Shown: positions 46,758 to 55,940 of the stretch, in pieces
How the letters are laid out: the number at the start of each line of letters is the position of its first letter
Position numbering within the stretch: the first letter of the stretch is position 1
Source: Flavobacterium zhairuonense
GTDB lineage: Bacteria; Bacteroidota; Bacteroidia; Flavobacteriales; Flavobacteriaceae
NCBI RefSeq assembly: GCF_004352915.1
Contig: NZ_SJSY01000065.1
Coordinates: 62,001 to 126,000, forward strand
Length of the DNA: 64,000 bases
Direction of reading: 5' to 3'
Notes under the pieces: model-generated
Database searches by the model: none
Told to the model about the DNA's origin: nothing
What the model saw: the letters and a program-made list of their open reading frames with translations, nothing else
Translations under genes and position numbers: made by a program

Positions 46758-48044
46758 ATGGCTGAGCAATCTTCAATTCAGTGTCCAAACTGCGGAACTC
46801 CTATCGATGTAAATGATGTTTTAAAACATCAGTTGGAAGATAGCATTCGTAAAGAATTCCAGCAAAAAGCTAACATTCAAAACCGTGAATTAGAGCTTAA
46901 AAACGAACAATTGGATAAAGCCAAAGCCGAATTTGAAGCCAAAAAGAAACAAGAAAATGAACTTTTTGCCGAACGTTTAGAGCGTGAGAAAAAAACAGCC
47001 GAAAAAGAAATCTCCGAAAAACTAAAAGCCAAACTTGAAGAAGAAAATAAAGATCGTTTGCTTTTAATGGAGAAAGAACTCTCTGAAAAATCGGAAAAAA
47101 TCAGAGAATTAAATAAAATGGAAGGTGAAATCGCCAAATTACAACGCGAAAAACTGGAAATGAAAGATGCCATTCAAGCTGAAGCCGAAAAGCAATTGAA
47201 TGCTCAACTGGCTTTGGAACGTGAAAAAATCAGAAAACAAGAAGACGATAAAAACGAACTGAAATTCAAAGAACTTCAAAAACAGCTTGAAGAACAAAAA
47301 AAGCTGACGGAAGAAATGAAACGCAAGCAGGAACAAGGTTCGATGCAATTGCAAGGCGAAGTAATGGAGTTAGCAATTGAAGAATGGCTTGCCAATAACT
47401 TCCCTCTTGACAGTATTGATGAAATTAAGAAAGGGGCAAACGGCGCTGACTGTCTTCAAGTTGTAAATACAAGAGAACACCAAAATTGCGGTTCTATTTA
47501 TTACGAAAGTAAAAGAACAAAAGCTTTCCAACCTTCGTGGATTGAAAAATTTAAAAATGATATTAGAACCAAAAGAGCCAATATTGGAGTTTTGGTTACT
47601 GAAGTTATGCCAAACGGAATGGACCGAATGGGAATGCGCGACGGAATCTGGATTTGTACCTATGAAGAATTCAAAGGTTTAAGCGCTGTGTTGCGTCAAT
47701 CTTTAATTCAGATCAATCAAGCGGTTCAGGCACAGGAAAACAAAGGCGATAAAATGTCGATGTTATATGATTTCCTTACAAGCAACGAATTCCGTTTGCA
47801 GATTGAAGGAATTGTAGAAGGTTTCACTCAAATGCAAAGCGATCTCGATTCTGAAAAAAGAGCCATGCAAAGAATCTGGAAACAGCGCGAAAAACAAATC
47901 GAAAAAGTGGTTCACAATACTTTAGGAATGTACGGATCAATTCGTGGTATTGCTGGAAATGCAGTTCAGAGTGTAAAGGCTTTGGAATTGGATTTTATTG
48001 AAGGTGATCACGAAGAGGAAGAAACTAAGGAATTGCTTGAGTAA
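46758..48044 (+). CDS. DUF2130 domain-containing protein (PD-(D/E)XK-like nuclease fold)
   Basis: 428 residues. A CxxC zinc ribbon (CPNCG, Cys9 and Cys12), a long Glu/Lys/Gln coiled coil (about 30-195), then DUF2130. Possible nuclease residues are Glu in MELAIEEWL, Asp in GADCLQV and Glu/Lys in YYESKRTKAFQPSW, the order expected for a PD-(D/E)XK fold. The C-terminal helical tail (LYDFLTSNEFRLQIEGIVEGF) is typical. Coiled coil plus nuclease-like end suggests a DNA or RNA maintenance role, not known in detail. Monocistronic. Confidence 0.9.
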   Translation: MAEQSSIQCPNCGTPIDVNDVLKHQLEDSIRKEFQQKANIQNRELELKNEQLDKAKAEFEAKKKQENELFAERLEREKKTAEKEISEKLKAKLEEENKDRLLLMEKELSEKSEKIRELNKMEGEIAKLQREKLEMKDAIQAEAEKQLNAQLALEREKIRKQEDDKNELKFKELQKQLEEQKKLTEEMKRKQEQGSMQLQGEVMELAIEEWLANNFPLDSIDEIKKGANGADCLQVVNTREHQNCGSIYYESKRTKAFQPSWIEKFKNDIRTKRANIGVLVTEVMPNGMDRMGMRDGIWICTYEEFKGLSAVLRQSLIQINQAVQAQENKGDKMSMLYDFLTSNEFRLQIEGIVEGFTQMQSDLDSEKRAMQRIWKQREKQIEKVVHNTLGMYGSIRGIAGNAVQSVKALELDFIEGDHEEEETKELLE

Positions 48045-48072
48045 AGGATTTAATCAAGATTTAAGCGTTAAG

Positions 48073-48177
48073 TTTGTCATTCCGAGGAACGAGGAATCAC
48101 ACAAGTAATTCCGCTTGCAATATCGCCAATCTTTGTCGACAAACTAGTGCGATTTCTCCTTTCAGTCGAAATGACAA
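48073..48177 (+). repeat. Family A inverted-repeat element, copy A3 (105 bp)
   Basis: Arms TTTGTCATTCCGAGGAACG and AGTCGAAATGACAA, core ATATCGCCAATCTTTGT. Same orientation as A2. Lies between convergent genes. Confidence 0.88.
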
Positions 48178-48221
48178 CAGCAACATGAAACTTTAAACCT
48201 AAAACAAAATAAACAAAACTT

Positions 48222-48995
48222 TTAATCTACCTTCTTAAAAACAGCCAATTTCCCCGAAGGATTTGACAAAGTCAGCTGATTATTTCCAACAGAATACGTT
48301 ACTGTACTTTGTAAAGCTTTCAAAAATTCACCTTCTTTATTTCCTTGAGGGCAAGCCATTAAAGTTGAAATTACCTTTGTGAAACGTAAAACATCTTTCT
48401 CAAAAAAGATTTGTCCAGTTATCGAATTACATCCACCAAAACCAGAAAATCTGTTTTCTGTTGAATTAATCTCAAGTCTTGGAAATTCCTTTTGAAAATC
48501 GGTTGCAAAAACTTTATAGCCGTTTAATTCTTCCAAAACCCAAATATCATGAAGGCGATAATCTGTGATATATTTACCGCATCCGCTTAATTTTTTCGTT
48601 TCCAGTTCAGAATTATTCTTGATTTCTACCTTGACACTATAAGGAGAAATTGCACCGGACATAGAATCCTGACAATCCAACTGCTGAATGGTAATTGTTG
48701 CCGAAGCAGATTCATTATTGACTTTGTACATTTTCACATTAGCATCCATTGCTCTAATCGCATCAACCGCTGGAAAAACGATTTTTTCTTTCCCAGGTAT
48801 TAATGACGTAAAAACAATTTCCTCATTCCCTATTTTGATTCCCCAAAACGGTTCGTTTCCTGTTCCTTTAAAATAATATTTTAAATCTTCTTCTGTTGAA
48901 CTTACAGAAGTTGTTGTGCCAGATTCTTTGTTTGCAGTCGTTCTACAGCCAATTATTAAAGCTGATAATAACAATATTGAAAGTACTTTTTTCAT
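48222..48995 (-). CDS. META domain lipoprotein with N-terminal COG3650-like domain
   Basis: 257 residues. Lipobox IIGC (Cys17). COG3650-like segment YYFKGTGNEPFWGIKIGNEEI with paired cysteines, then a META domain (about 150-255; GGCNSITGQIFF, FTKVISTLMACPQG) related to heat-shock HslJ. Such proteins sit on the outer membrane and are linked to heat and novobiocin tolerance in other species; role here unproven. Divergent from nirB, with 269 bp between. Confidence 0.9.
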   Translation of the reverse strand: MKKVLSILLLSALIIGCRTTANKESGTTTSVSSTEEDLKYYFKGTGNEPFWGIKIGNEEIVFTSLIPGKEKIVFPAVDAIRAMDANVKMYKVNNESASATITIQQLDCQDSMSGAISPYSVKVEIKNNSELETKKLSGCGKYITDYRLHDIWVLEELNGYKVFATDFQKEFPRLEINSTENRFSGFGGCNSITGQIFFEKDVLRFTKVISTLMACPQGNKEGEFLKALQSTVTYSVGNNQLTLSNPSGKLAVFKKVD

Positions 48996-49204
48996 GAGAT
49001 TTTAGTTTAAAAATGTTCTTCCTAACAAAACACCAGTAAAATTCTTATGAATTTACGACATTTTTTTCAAACGCTTATTTAGAATCCTTTCAAATTTAAA
49101 AAAACTAAGTAACTCCAAAAACATTGAAAACCCGCACTACGTAAAAGATTAAGACAAAATACGTAGTTTTTAAAATATGCCCACTACTTAAAAAATATTT
49201 TATT

Positions 49205-49238
49205 TACGTATTTTTATAAGTATAAATACTTATATTTG
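49205..49238 (+). promoter_or_regulatory. nirB promoter: TACGTAT heptamer, TAAGTAT/ATACTTA inverted pair and TACTTA-NN-TTTG core
   Basis: TACGTAT at 49205-49211, a perfect 7-2-7 inverted pair (TAAGTAT-AA-ATACTTA) at 49217-49232, and the -7 box TATATTTG at 49231-49238. The -33 region lacks TTG, so the promoter probably needs an activator. Same core occurs before narK and nasA. Confidence 0.65.
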
Positions 49239-49264
49239 CGTAGTAATACTTAATTAAAGAAATC

Positions 49265-51778
49265 ATGATTAGAGTAATAGTAGTTGGAAACGGCATGGTT
49301 GGTTATAAATTTTGCGAAAAGTTTGTTGCAAAATCAGGACAAGAAAAGTATCAAATCACGGTATTTGGAGAAGAACCAAGACGCGCCTACGATCGCGTTC
49401 ACTTAAGCGAGTACTTTGGAGGAAAAACGGCAGATGATTTATCACTATCAACGACCAATTGGTACACAGAAAACAATATTATTCTAAATACATCAGAGTT
49501 AATTACAGATATTAATCGTGATGTAAAAACTATTCATACGCACTTAGGCAAAACACATACGTACGACTACTTAGTTTTAGCTACAGGTTCTTCGGCATTT
49601 GTACCACCAATTGAAGGTGTAGAAAAAGAAGGTGTTTTTGTTTACAGAACTATCGAAGATCTAGATGCTATTATGGCTTATGCCAAAAAAATAAAAATTA
49701 AAGGCGCTACAGAAGCAGCAGTTTTGGGCGGAGGTTTATTAGGATTAGAAGCTGCTAAAGCCGTTAGAGATTTAGGCTTAAATCCGCATGTGGTGGAATT
49801 TGCACCACGTTTGATGCCGAGGCAATTGGATCAAGGCGCGAGTGATATGCTTCAATCAAAAATAGAAGAATTAAACATCGGAATTCATCTTAACAAAGCA
49901 ACACAATACATTGATGGAAAGGAAAGTATAACGGGAATGATGTTTGCAAACGACGAATTGTTAAAAGTAGACATGTTGGTTATATCTGCTGGAATTAAAC
50001 CTCGCGACGAACTGGCAAGAGTTTCAGGACTTGAAGTTGGTGTACGAGGCGGAATTGTGGTAAACAATCAAATGCGAACATCAGATCCTTCTATTTTTGC
50101 AATTGGCGAAGCAGCTCTTTACAATCATAACATTTACGGACTTGTTGCACCAGGTTACGAAATGGCCGATGTAGCTGCTGAACAAATCTTAAATGGTGAT
50201 AAAACCATGAGAGAAACCATCGATATGTCAACACAATTGAAATTAATTGGTGTTGAAGTTGCGAGTTTTGGTGATCCTTTTATCGAAAACAATGACGTTA
50301 CTGCTATTATTTATGAAAATAAATTAAGTGGCGTTTACAAAAGAATCAACGTTACTAAGGATTCTAAAAAACTTTTGGGCGGAATTTTAGTTGGAGATTC
50401 TAGCGATTACGGTTCGCTTTTTCAGATTTACATCAACGAAATGGCGTTGCCTAAAAACCCAGAAGATTTGATTTTAGGTTCTCGTGACGGTTCTGAAGGT
50501 TCTTCTTTAGGAAGCGTAATGGATTTGCCAGACACCGCCGTAATTTGTTCTTGCGAAAATGTTACAAAAGGCGCTATCTGCTGTAAAATTCTAGACGAAA
50601 GCTGTTCTTCACTTTCAGATGTCGTTAAAGCGACTAAAGCAACTTCGGGTTGTGGAGGCTGTAAACCAATGGTTTCTGATTTGGTAAAAGCAACACAGAA
50701 ATCTTTAGGAAAAGAAGTAAAAGAAGTGATCTGCGAACATTTCAGCTACACACGTCAAGAATTATTTGATTTGGTAAAAATCAACAAATACGAGAATTTC
50801 TACGATGTTTTAGATCATCACGGAAAAGGCGACGGATGCGAGGTTTGTAAACCCGTTGTTGCTTCTATTTTCTCAAGTATTTACAATGATACTGCTAATA
50901 AACACGTAACTACACAAGATACAAACGATAGATTTTTAGCAAACATTCAACGTAACGGAACCTATTCTGTAGTCCCAAGAGTTGCTGGAGGAGAAATTAC
51001 TGCTGAGAAATTAATCGTAATTGGCGAAGTGGCAAAACAATTCGATTTGTACACTAAAATTACTGGAGCACAAAGAGTAGATTTATTTGGAGCACATTTA
51101 AGCGATTTACCTAAAATCTGGAAAATCTTAATCGACAATGGTTTTGAAAGCGGTCATGCCTACGGAAAATCACTTCGTGCTGTAAAAAGCTGTGTCGGAA
51201 ATGCTTGGTGCCGTTACGGAATGGACGACAGCGCCGGATTTGCCATCGAACTAGAAAACAGATATAAAGGAATCCGTTCTCCGCATAAACTAAAAGGTGG
51301 CGTTTCAGCCTGCATTCGCGAATGCGCCGAAGCTCGCGGAAAAGATTTCGGATTAATTGCCGTAGAAGGCGGATGGAATTTATACATCTGCGGAAATGGT
51401 GGAGCAAATCCAAAACATGCCGTTTTATTGGCTGAGAAAATCGACAAAGAAACTGTGATCAAATACATGGATCGCTTCTTAATGTATTACATACGTACCG
51501 CTGGTCCGCTGATTAGAACTTCAACTTGGCTGGAAAAACTAGACGGAGGTTTAGAGTATTTGAAACAAGTAATTATCGAAGACAGTTTAGGAATCTGCGA
51601 AACGCTTGAAGCTGAAATGCAGACTTTAGTAAACACTTTTGAATGCGAATGGAAACAAGTGCTAGAAAAACCAAGATTATTGAAACGTTTCAATCATTTT
51701 ATAAACTCAGACGAAAAAGACGATAACGCTGTTTTCGTACCATTAAGAGATCAAAAAATGCCAAAAGCTTGGTCATAA
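49265..51778 (+). CDS. nirB: Nitrite reductase [NAD(P)H] large subunit
   Basis: Assimilatory reduction of nitrite to ammonium. 837 residues, the family length. FAD/NAD domains 1-310 (VIVVGNGMVGYKFCEKF, AVLGGGLLGLEAAKAVRDLG). Two BFD-like [2Fe-2S] segments: Cys428, Cys430, Cys463, Cys466 (CSCENV...SGCGGCKP) and a second less complete one (DGCEVCKPVV). Siroheme/[4Fe-4S] ligands Cys643 and Cys649 (SCVGNAWCRYG), Cys683 and Cys687 (SACIRECAEARGKD). nirD follows after 265 bp that contain a repeat (B2). Confidence 0.96.
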   Translation: MIRVIVVGNGMVGYKFCEKFVAKSGQEKYQITVFGEEPRRAYDRVHLSEYFGGKTADDLSLSTTNWYTENNIILNTSELITDINRDVKTIHTHLGKTHTYDYLVLATGSSAFVPPIEGVEKEGVFVYRTIEDLDAIMAYAKKIKIKGATEAAVLGGGLLGLEAAKAVRDLGLNPHVVEFAPRLMPRQLDQGASDMLQSKIEELNIGIHLNKATQYIDGKESITGMMFANDELLKVDMLVISAGIKPRDELARVSGLEVGVRGGIVVNNQMRTSDPSIFAIGEAALYNHNIYGLVAPGYEMADVAAEQILNGDKTMRETIDMSTQLKLIGVEVASFGDPFIENNDVTAIIYENKLSGVYKRINVTKDSKKLLGGILVGDSSDYGSLFQIYINEMALPKNPEDLILGSRDGSEGSSLGSVMDLPDTAVICSCENVTKGAICCKILDESCSSLSDVVKATKATSGCGGCKPMVSDLVKATQKSLGKEVKEVICEHFSYTRQELFDLVKINKYENFYDVLDHHGKGDGCEVCKPVVASIFSSIYNDTANKHVTTQDTNDRFLANIQRNGTYSVVPRVAGGEITAEKLIVIGEVAKQFDLYTKITGAQRVDLFGAHLSDLPKIWKILIDNGFESGHAYGKSLRAVKSCVGNAWCRYGMDDSAGFAIELENRYKGIRSPHKLKGGVSACIRECAEARGKDFGLIAVEGGWNLYICGNGGANPKHAVLLAEKIDKETVIKYMDRFLMYYIRTAGPLIRTSTWLEKLDGGLEYLKQVIIEDSLGICETLEAEMQTLVNTFECEWKQVLEKPRLLKRFNHFINSDEKDDNAVFVPLRDQKMPKAWS

Positions 51779-51791
51779 ATATTTAAAATTA

Positions 51792-51904
51792 AACACATAG
51801 AGACATAGATTTTGCAATTATAAAGCATTTCAATTCTCCTAATACTAGAATGATTTTCTTTTGACAATTCTTTTTTCAAACTCATAAGTCTATGTCTCTA
51901 TGTG
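51792..51904. repeat. Family B inverted repeat, copy B2 (113 bp)
   Basis: AACACATAGAGACATAG (51792-51808) faces CTATGTCTCTATGTG (51890-51904). It lies between nirB and nirD. Confidence 0.8.
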
Positions 51905-52043
51905 ATTAAAATAAAGCTCCAAAAAAAAGAAAAAAAATCATTAAACGTTTGCTGTCCTTCTTGCCCTCTTTTTTACTGCGCCATCAAAACTCTCTTGATT
52001 GTAAAAAGAGGGACAAGAAACAGGAAATCAAAATTTAAACAAA

Positions 52044-52421
52044 ATGGAAGAAATCTTAAATCAATACGAAACAGTTCACGCAAGCGACGCTACAATTTGG
52101 TTCAAAGCAGGTAAAGTTGAAGATTTCCCAACCAATCGAGGCGGATGCATCAAATACAAAAACAAACAGATTGCAATTTTTAATTTCACACGCAGAAACG
52201 AATGGTACGCTTGTCAAAACGCCTGCCCACACAAAATGGAAATGGTGCTTTCAAGAGGAATGACAGGTTCTGCAGATGATATTCCGAAAATCGCCTGCCC
52301 GATGCATAAAAAGACTTTTTCACTTGTTGATGGTTCAAATTTAAACGGCGAAGAATATAGCATTGCAACTTACCCAGTAAAGATTGTCGAAGACGAAGTT
52401 TTTGTTGGATTTGTTGATTAG
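52044..52421 (+). CDS. nirD: Nitrite reductase small subunit (Rieske-like)
   Basis: 125 residues. Rieske pattern CPHKMEM...CPMHKKTF (Cys-Pro-His and Cys-Pro-Met-His) that can bind [2Fe-2S]. WYACQNACPHK and FVGFVD end. It partners NirB. The gap from nirB is unusually long (265 bp). Confidence 0.92.
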   Translation: MEEILNQYETVHASDATIWFKAGKVEDFPTNRGGCIKYKNKQIAIFNFTRRNEWYACQNACPHKMEMVLSRGMTGSADDIPKIACPMHKKTFSLVDGSNLNGEEYSIATYPVKIVEDEVFVGFVD

Positions 52422-52427
52422 ACTTTT

Positions 52428-52551
52428 AAAGAGCCAAGAAGCAAGAAGCAAGATTTGAAAAACCTAGATAGTCTTGCTTCTTGGCTCTTTCATCTTACTT
52501 TCGACTTTCGACTTTTGACTTTCAACTTTTGACTTTCGACTTTTCTACTTA
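52428..52551. repeat. Hairpin and tandem repeat downstream of nirD
   Basis: A perfect 19-bp stem (AAAGAGCCAAGAAGCAAGA, 52428-52446, with its complement 52472-52490) is followed by tandem units TTTCGACTTTTGACTTTCAA-like (about 52497-52551). The stem may terminate nirBD transcription. Confidence 0.75.
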
Positions 52552-52588
52552 ATTCCGTATCTTTGAAATTCTATTATCAAACCAAAAA

Positions 52589-53173
52589 ATGACTACACCT
52601 TTTCAAAAAGCAAGCGAATGGATTGATGCTGAAAACGCACAAGATCCAAACATCGAATTAGACCAAAACAAAGAATATCCGAAAGAATTGTTGTATTCTG
52701 ACAGGATGTATAAAAAACTGATGGAATTTGAACCGAATGCATCCGAAGAAGTTCAAATTGCTTCAAAAGCACAACACATCTGCCGATGGAAAGTCGCTCG
52801 CGAATCATATCCAATGGATCGTGTCGGTTATTTAAAATGGAGAGAAGAACTGAAAAAATTCCACGCAAAAACTACAGCTGAAATTTTGGTTAAAGCAGGT
52901 TACGACCAAGCTTTTATCGATCGTGTTTCGTTTTTAATTGAGAAAAAATTACTTAAAAAAGATGCTGAAACCCAGTTGCTTGAAGATGTAATTTGTCTAG
53001 TGTTTTTAGAATATTATTTAGAACCTTTTGTTCACAAACATGACGAAGAAAAACTAAAAAACATCATCAAGAAAACCTGGGATAAAATGTCAGACAAAGG
53101 ACATCAAGAAGCTTTAAAAATAAGTTATTCTGAAGAAAATTTAAACCTAATAAAAGCTTCTTTAGGATTGTAA
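52589..53173 (+). CDS. DUF4202 domain-containing protein
   Basis: 194 residues. Conserved DAENAQDP, AQHICRWKVARESYPMDRVGYLKWR and LLEDVICLVFLEYYLEPF. The pattern of His, Arg-rich and acidic helices hints at an HD-like fold but metal ligands are not certain. It sits between nirD and the histidine kinase and ends 6 bp before the kinase gene, so it is likely part of the nitrate regulon. Function unknown. Confidence 0.88.
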   Translation: MTTPFQKASEWIDAENAQDPNIELDQNKEYPKELLYSDRMYKKLMEFEPNASEEVQIASKAQHICRWKVARESYPMDRVGYLKWREELKKFHAKTTAEILVKAGYDQAFIDRVSFLIEKKLLKKDAETQLLEDVICLVFLEYYLEPFVHKHDEEKLKNIIKKTWDKMSDKGHQEALKISYSEENLNLIKASLGL

Positions 53174-53179
53174 AAAGAT

Positions 53180-54991
53180 ATGAAGAAAAGCAATCAGGAA
53201 GCAGCAGAAAAAATCACTTTCAAAAATTTACGCCGTCTGTATTTTTTTGCGCTTCTTACTATTGCCTTAACTATAATTATCAGTCAGTTTCTGGTTCAAT
53301 ACAATCTGAATCAGCAATTAAGCGATTCCAAAATCATTAATTTTTCTGGTAAGCAAAGAATGCTGAGTCAGAAAATCGTCAAAGAAGTTCTGATTCTGCA
53401 TTACGTTTCTGATACTGCTTCTGCGAAACAAATTTCGCATTTAGAAGAAGTTTTGGCACTTTGGAAAAAGAACCAAAACGCGCTCGAAAACGGAAACGAC
53501 AGCCTTGCTTTCCCAAAAGAAAAATCAGAAACAATCAATAAATTATACTTGGAAATCAATCCGATTTTCAGCAAAATTGTAAAAGCCACCGATTCGTTTT
53601 TACAAAATTTAAAACAAAAAAAACAATCCAACGAAAATAAAAAATACGTTCAGATAATCTTAGAAAATGAAGGTTCATTTCTTTCCAAAATGAATCAAAT
53701 CGTAACCCAATACGATCTTGAAGCACACGAAAAAGTAACCGAACAACGTAAGATAGAATACTGGATTTTCGGATTCACTTTACTTGTTCTTCTTCTGGAA
53801 TTCTTCTTCATTTTCAAACCTACCAACAAGAAAATCGAACGATTAATTGCCAAGCTTTTGTCATCAGAAAAAAAAGCTTTAAAACTGGCATACGACACTG
53901 AAATTCTAAGCGAAATCAAGGAAAACTCTGTAAAAGAGCTCAAATCGCTCAATTACGCAATGGAAAACACCTTGCTCTATTGCCGAATTTCACCAGACGG
54001 TTCCATCATTCATATTGGCGAAAAATTTGCCAAATTGCTGAATTACACCAAATTCTCATCCAACAAAAAATTCTCTGAAGTTTTAACCGTTGATGAAAAA
54101 GAACAACTCAATTTCGACCGACTTATTTTCGAAAAACAGCGCAGTGGTTGGCAGGGGGAAATCAATATTTTAAACAAAGAAAACGAAACCATTTGGCTTG
54201 ATTTATCTATGGTTCCCGTAATGATCAAAAAAGACGAACTCGAACTTTTAATCGTTTGTTTCAACATTACCGAGCGCAAAAAAGCACAGCGCGAAGTCGA
54301 GCGTCTAAACCTTGAAAACACGACCGAAAAAATCAATCAGCAAAAGATTATTTCAAGCAAAATCGTCGAAAATCAGGAAAACGAACAAAACCGAATCGCT
54401 AAAGAAATTCACGACGGAATCGGGCAAATGCTTACAGGTTTAAAATTCAGTCTGGAAAGCATCAACTTAGACGACAGAGAAAAATCGGAACAAAAAATTG
54501 AGTACCTAAAGAAACTTTCGCTAGACATTATAAAAGGTGTTCGAACAGCAACTTTCAACCTAATGCCACCAGAATTAAGCGATCACGGAATCGTTTCATC
54601 ATTAGCAAAACTAACTCAGGAACTTTCAAAACTAACCGGAAAAGAAATCCTTTTCTACAATAAAACCGATTTTGACCAACGTTTAGATTCTTTAATCGAA
54701 ATTAATATTTATCGACTAACTCAAGAAGCGATAAACAATGCCATTAAATATGCCGAATCGTCGCATATTATAGTACAGCTTTCGCACAGCGAAACTTTAC
54801 TAAGCATTATTGTAGATGACAACGGAAAAGGTTTCGATATCAAATCAGTCGACAAAAAACGCAACAGCGAATCCGGAATGGGCTTACTATTCATGAACGA
54901 ACGCATCCAGTACATCAACGGGCGCGTTTTCATCAAATCAATCCCAGGCGAAGGAACGAGAATCACGTTCAATATTCCTATTCTTAAATGA
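53180..54991 (+). CDS. NarX-like sensor histidine kinase (PilJ-type sensor, PAS, HisKA_3)
   Basis: 603 residues. TM1 about 20-40, periplasmic domain with the P-box-like FSGKQRMLSQKI (55-66), TM2 about 194-213, PAS about 260-365 (WQGEINILNKENETIWLDL), HisKA_3 with phospho-acceptor His411 in EIHDGIGQMLTGLKFSLES, and HATPase (EAINNAIKYA, DDNGKGFDI, GMGLLFMNER). NarX and NarQ bind nitrate and nitrite through the same kind of P-box. The response regulator gene follows 223 bp downstream. Likely the nitrate sensor of this cluster. Confidence 0.92.
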   Translation: MKKSNQEAAEKITFKNLRRLYFFALLTIALTIIISQFLVQYNLNQQLSDSKIINFSGKQRMLSQKIVKEVLILHYVSDTASAKQISHLEEVLALWKKNQNALENGNDSLAFPKEKSETINKLYLEINPIFSKIVKATDSFLQNLKQKKQSNENKKYVQIILENEGSFLSKMNQIVTQYDLEAHEKVTEQRKIEYWIFGFTLLVLLLEFFFIFKPTNKKIERLIAKLLSSEKKALKLAYDTEILSEIKENSVKELKSLNYAMENTLLYCRISPDGSIIHIGEKFAKLLNYTKFSSNKKFSEVLTVDEKEQLNFDRLIFEKQRSGWQGEINILNKENETIWLDLSMVPVMIKKDELELLIVCFNITERKKAQREVERLNLENTTEKINQQKIISSKIVENQENEQNRIAKEIHDGIGQMLTGLKFSLESINLDDREKSEQKIEYLKKLSLDIIKGVRTATFNLMPPELSDHGIVSSLAKLTQELSKLTGKEILFYNKTDFDQRLDSLIEINIYRLTQEAINNAIKYAESSHIIVQLSHSETLLSIIVDDNGKGFDIKSVDKKRNSESGMGLLFMNERIQYINGRVFIKSIPGEGTRITFNIPILK

Positions 54992-55132
54992 GATAATGAG
55001 TCAATTTGAGAATGAGTCAATTTGATAATTAGACAATTAGAAAATGTTTTGAAATGCTTTAAATAATTATCTAATTATCAAATTGGCACATTCCCTAATT
55101 TTCTAATTGCCACATTTTCTAATTATCTAATT
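54990..55132. repeat. Imperfect palindrome between histidine kinase and response regulator
   Basis: Units such as GAGTCAATTTGAGAATGAGT and TTTGATAATTAGACAATTAG on the left mirror CTAATTATCAAATTGGCACA and TTCTAATTATCTAATTA on the right. The arms pair imperfectly over about 60 bp. Confidence 0.6.
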
Positions 55133-55147
55133 AAAAAATTCAAAAAT

Positions 55148-55186
55148 TACGTATATTAGCGTCTTCGTTATAGATGAATATACGTA
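55148..55186 (+). promoter_or_regulatory. Candidate TACGTAT half-sites upstream of the response regulator
   Basis: TACGTAT at 55148-55154 and ATACGTA at 55180-55186, inverted and 25 bp apart, before ATG 55215. Possible autoregulation sites of the regulator or of the FNR-like protein. Confidence 0.4.
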
Positions 55187-55214
55187 AAAACCTAGAATCT
55201 AAATTAAGTAAATT

Positions 55215-55874
55215 ATGAGTAATATCATTCGTGTAGTGCTGGCAGATGACCATGTTTTTGTTCGAGACGGAATCAAATCTTTATTGGAAAACGAAGCAAA
55301 CATTGAGGTTGTAGGTGAAGCAATTGATGGTGCCGATGCGCTTGAAGTAGTTGCCGAAACCAAACCCGATTTACTTATAGCCGATATTCGTATGCCAAAC
55401 ATGACCGGTATCGAATTAGTAGAAAAACTTAGAAGCGAAAACAATCCCATAAAAATCATCATGCTTTCGATGCACGAATCGGAAGAATACGTATTGAAAT
55501 CAATAAAAGCCGGCGCAGATGGCTATTTACTAAAAGGTTCATCAAAAGAAGAATTCTTAAAAGCATTGCACAGCGTTTCGGCTGGCGGAAAATATTTCAG
55601 CGGAGACATTTCTTCTATCTTAATTGGCCAATTGACAAATCCGTCCAATTCATTAGAACCTAAACAAACTTTAGGTGAAGAAATGATGATTACCAAAAGA
55701 GAAAAAGAAATCCTTACGCTGTTATTATCTGGAAAAGGAAACAAAGAAATCGCCGAAGCACTTGACATCAGTAAACGAACGGCAGAAGTACACCGTTTCA
55801 ACCTAATGAAGAAATTGAAAGTAAAAAACTTGATGGAACTTTCGAACAAAGCAACTGAGTATTCTTTAATTTAA
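55215..55874 (+). CDS. NarL/FixJ-type response regulator
   Basis: 219 residues. Receiver domain with DD at 11-12 and phospho-acceptor Asp57 in LLIADIRMPNMTG, Lys107 region LLKGSSKEE. LuxR-type HTH at about 158-212 (ITKREKEILTLLLSGKGNKE, ISKRTAEVHRFNLMKKL). Likely partner of the kinase at 53180. Adjacent promoters carry 7-2-7 sites of NarL type. Confidence 0.94.
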   Translation: MSNIIRVVLADDHVFVRDGIKSLLENEANIEVVGEAIDGADALEVVAETKPDLLIADIRMPNMTGIELVEKLRSENNPIKIIMLSMHESEEYVLKSIKAGADGYLLKGSSKEEFLKALHSVSAGGKYFSGDISSILIGQLTNPSNSLEPKQTLGEEMMITKREKEILTLLLSGKGNKEIAEALDISKRTAEVHRFNLMKKLKVKNLMELSNKATEYSLI

Positions 55875-55880
55875 AAAAAA

Positions 55881-55896
55881 TACGTATAAATACGTA
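55881..55896 (+). promoter_or_regulatory. 7-2-7 inverted heptamer site upstream of narK
   Basis: TACGTAT-AA-ATACGTA, perfect inverted heptamers with a 2-bp spacer, the arrangement of E. coli NarL operators (TACYNMT-N2-AKNRGTA). It lies about 73 bp before the likely start of transcription. Confidence 0.65.
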
Positions 55897-55940
55897 ATTA
55901 TTTTTCTAAAACTGCGTTTTCGCATCTTTTAACTAAGTTA

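Noticed and set aside
51902-52114. Small ORF of 70 codons before nirD
   Set aside because: It overlaps the nirD start, is lysine- and cysteine-rich low-complexity sequence, and part of it comes from the B2 repeat region.
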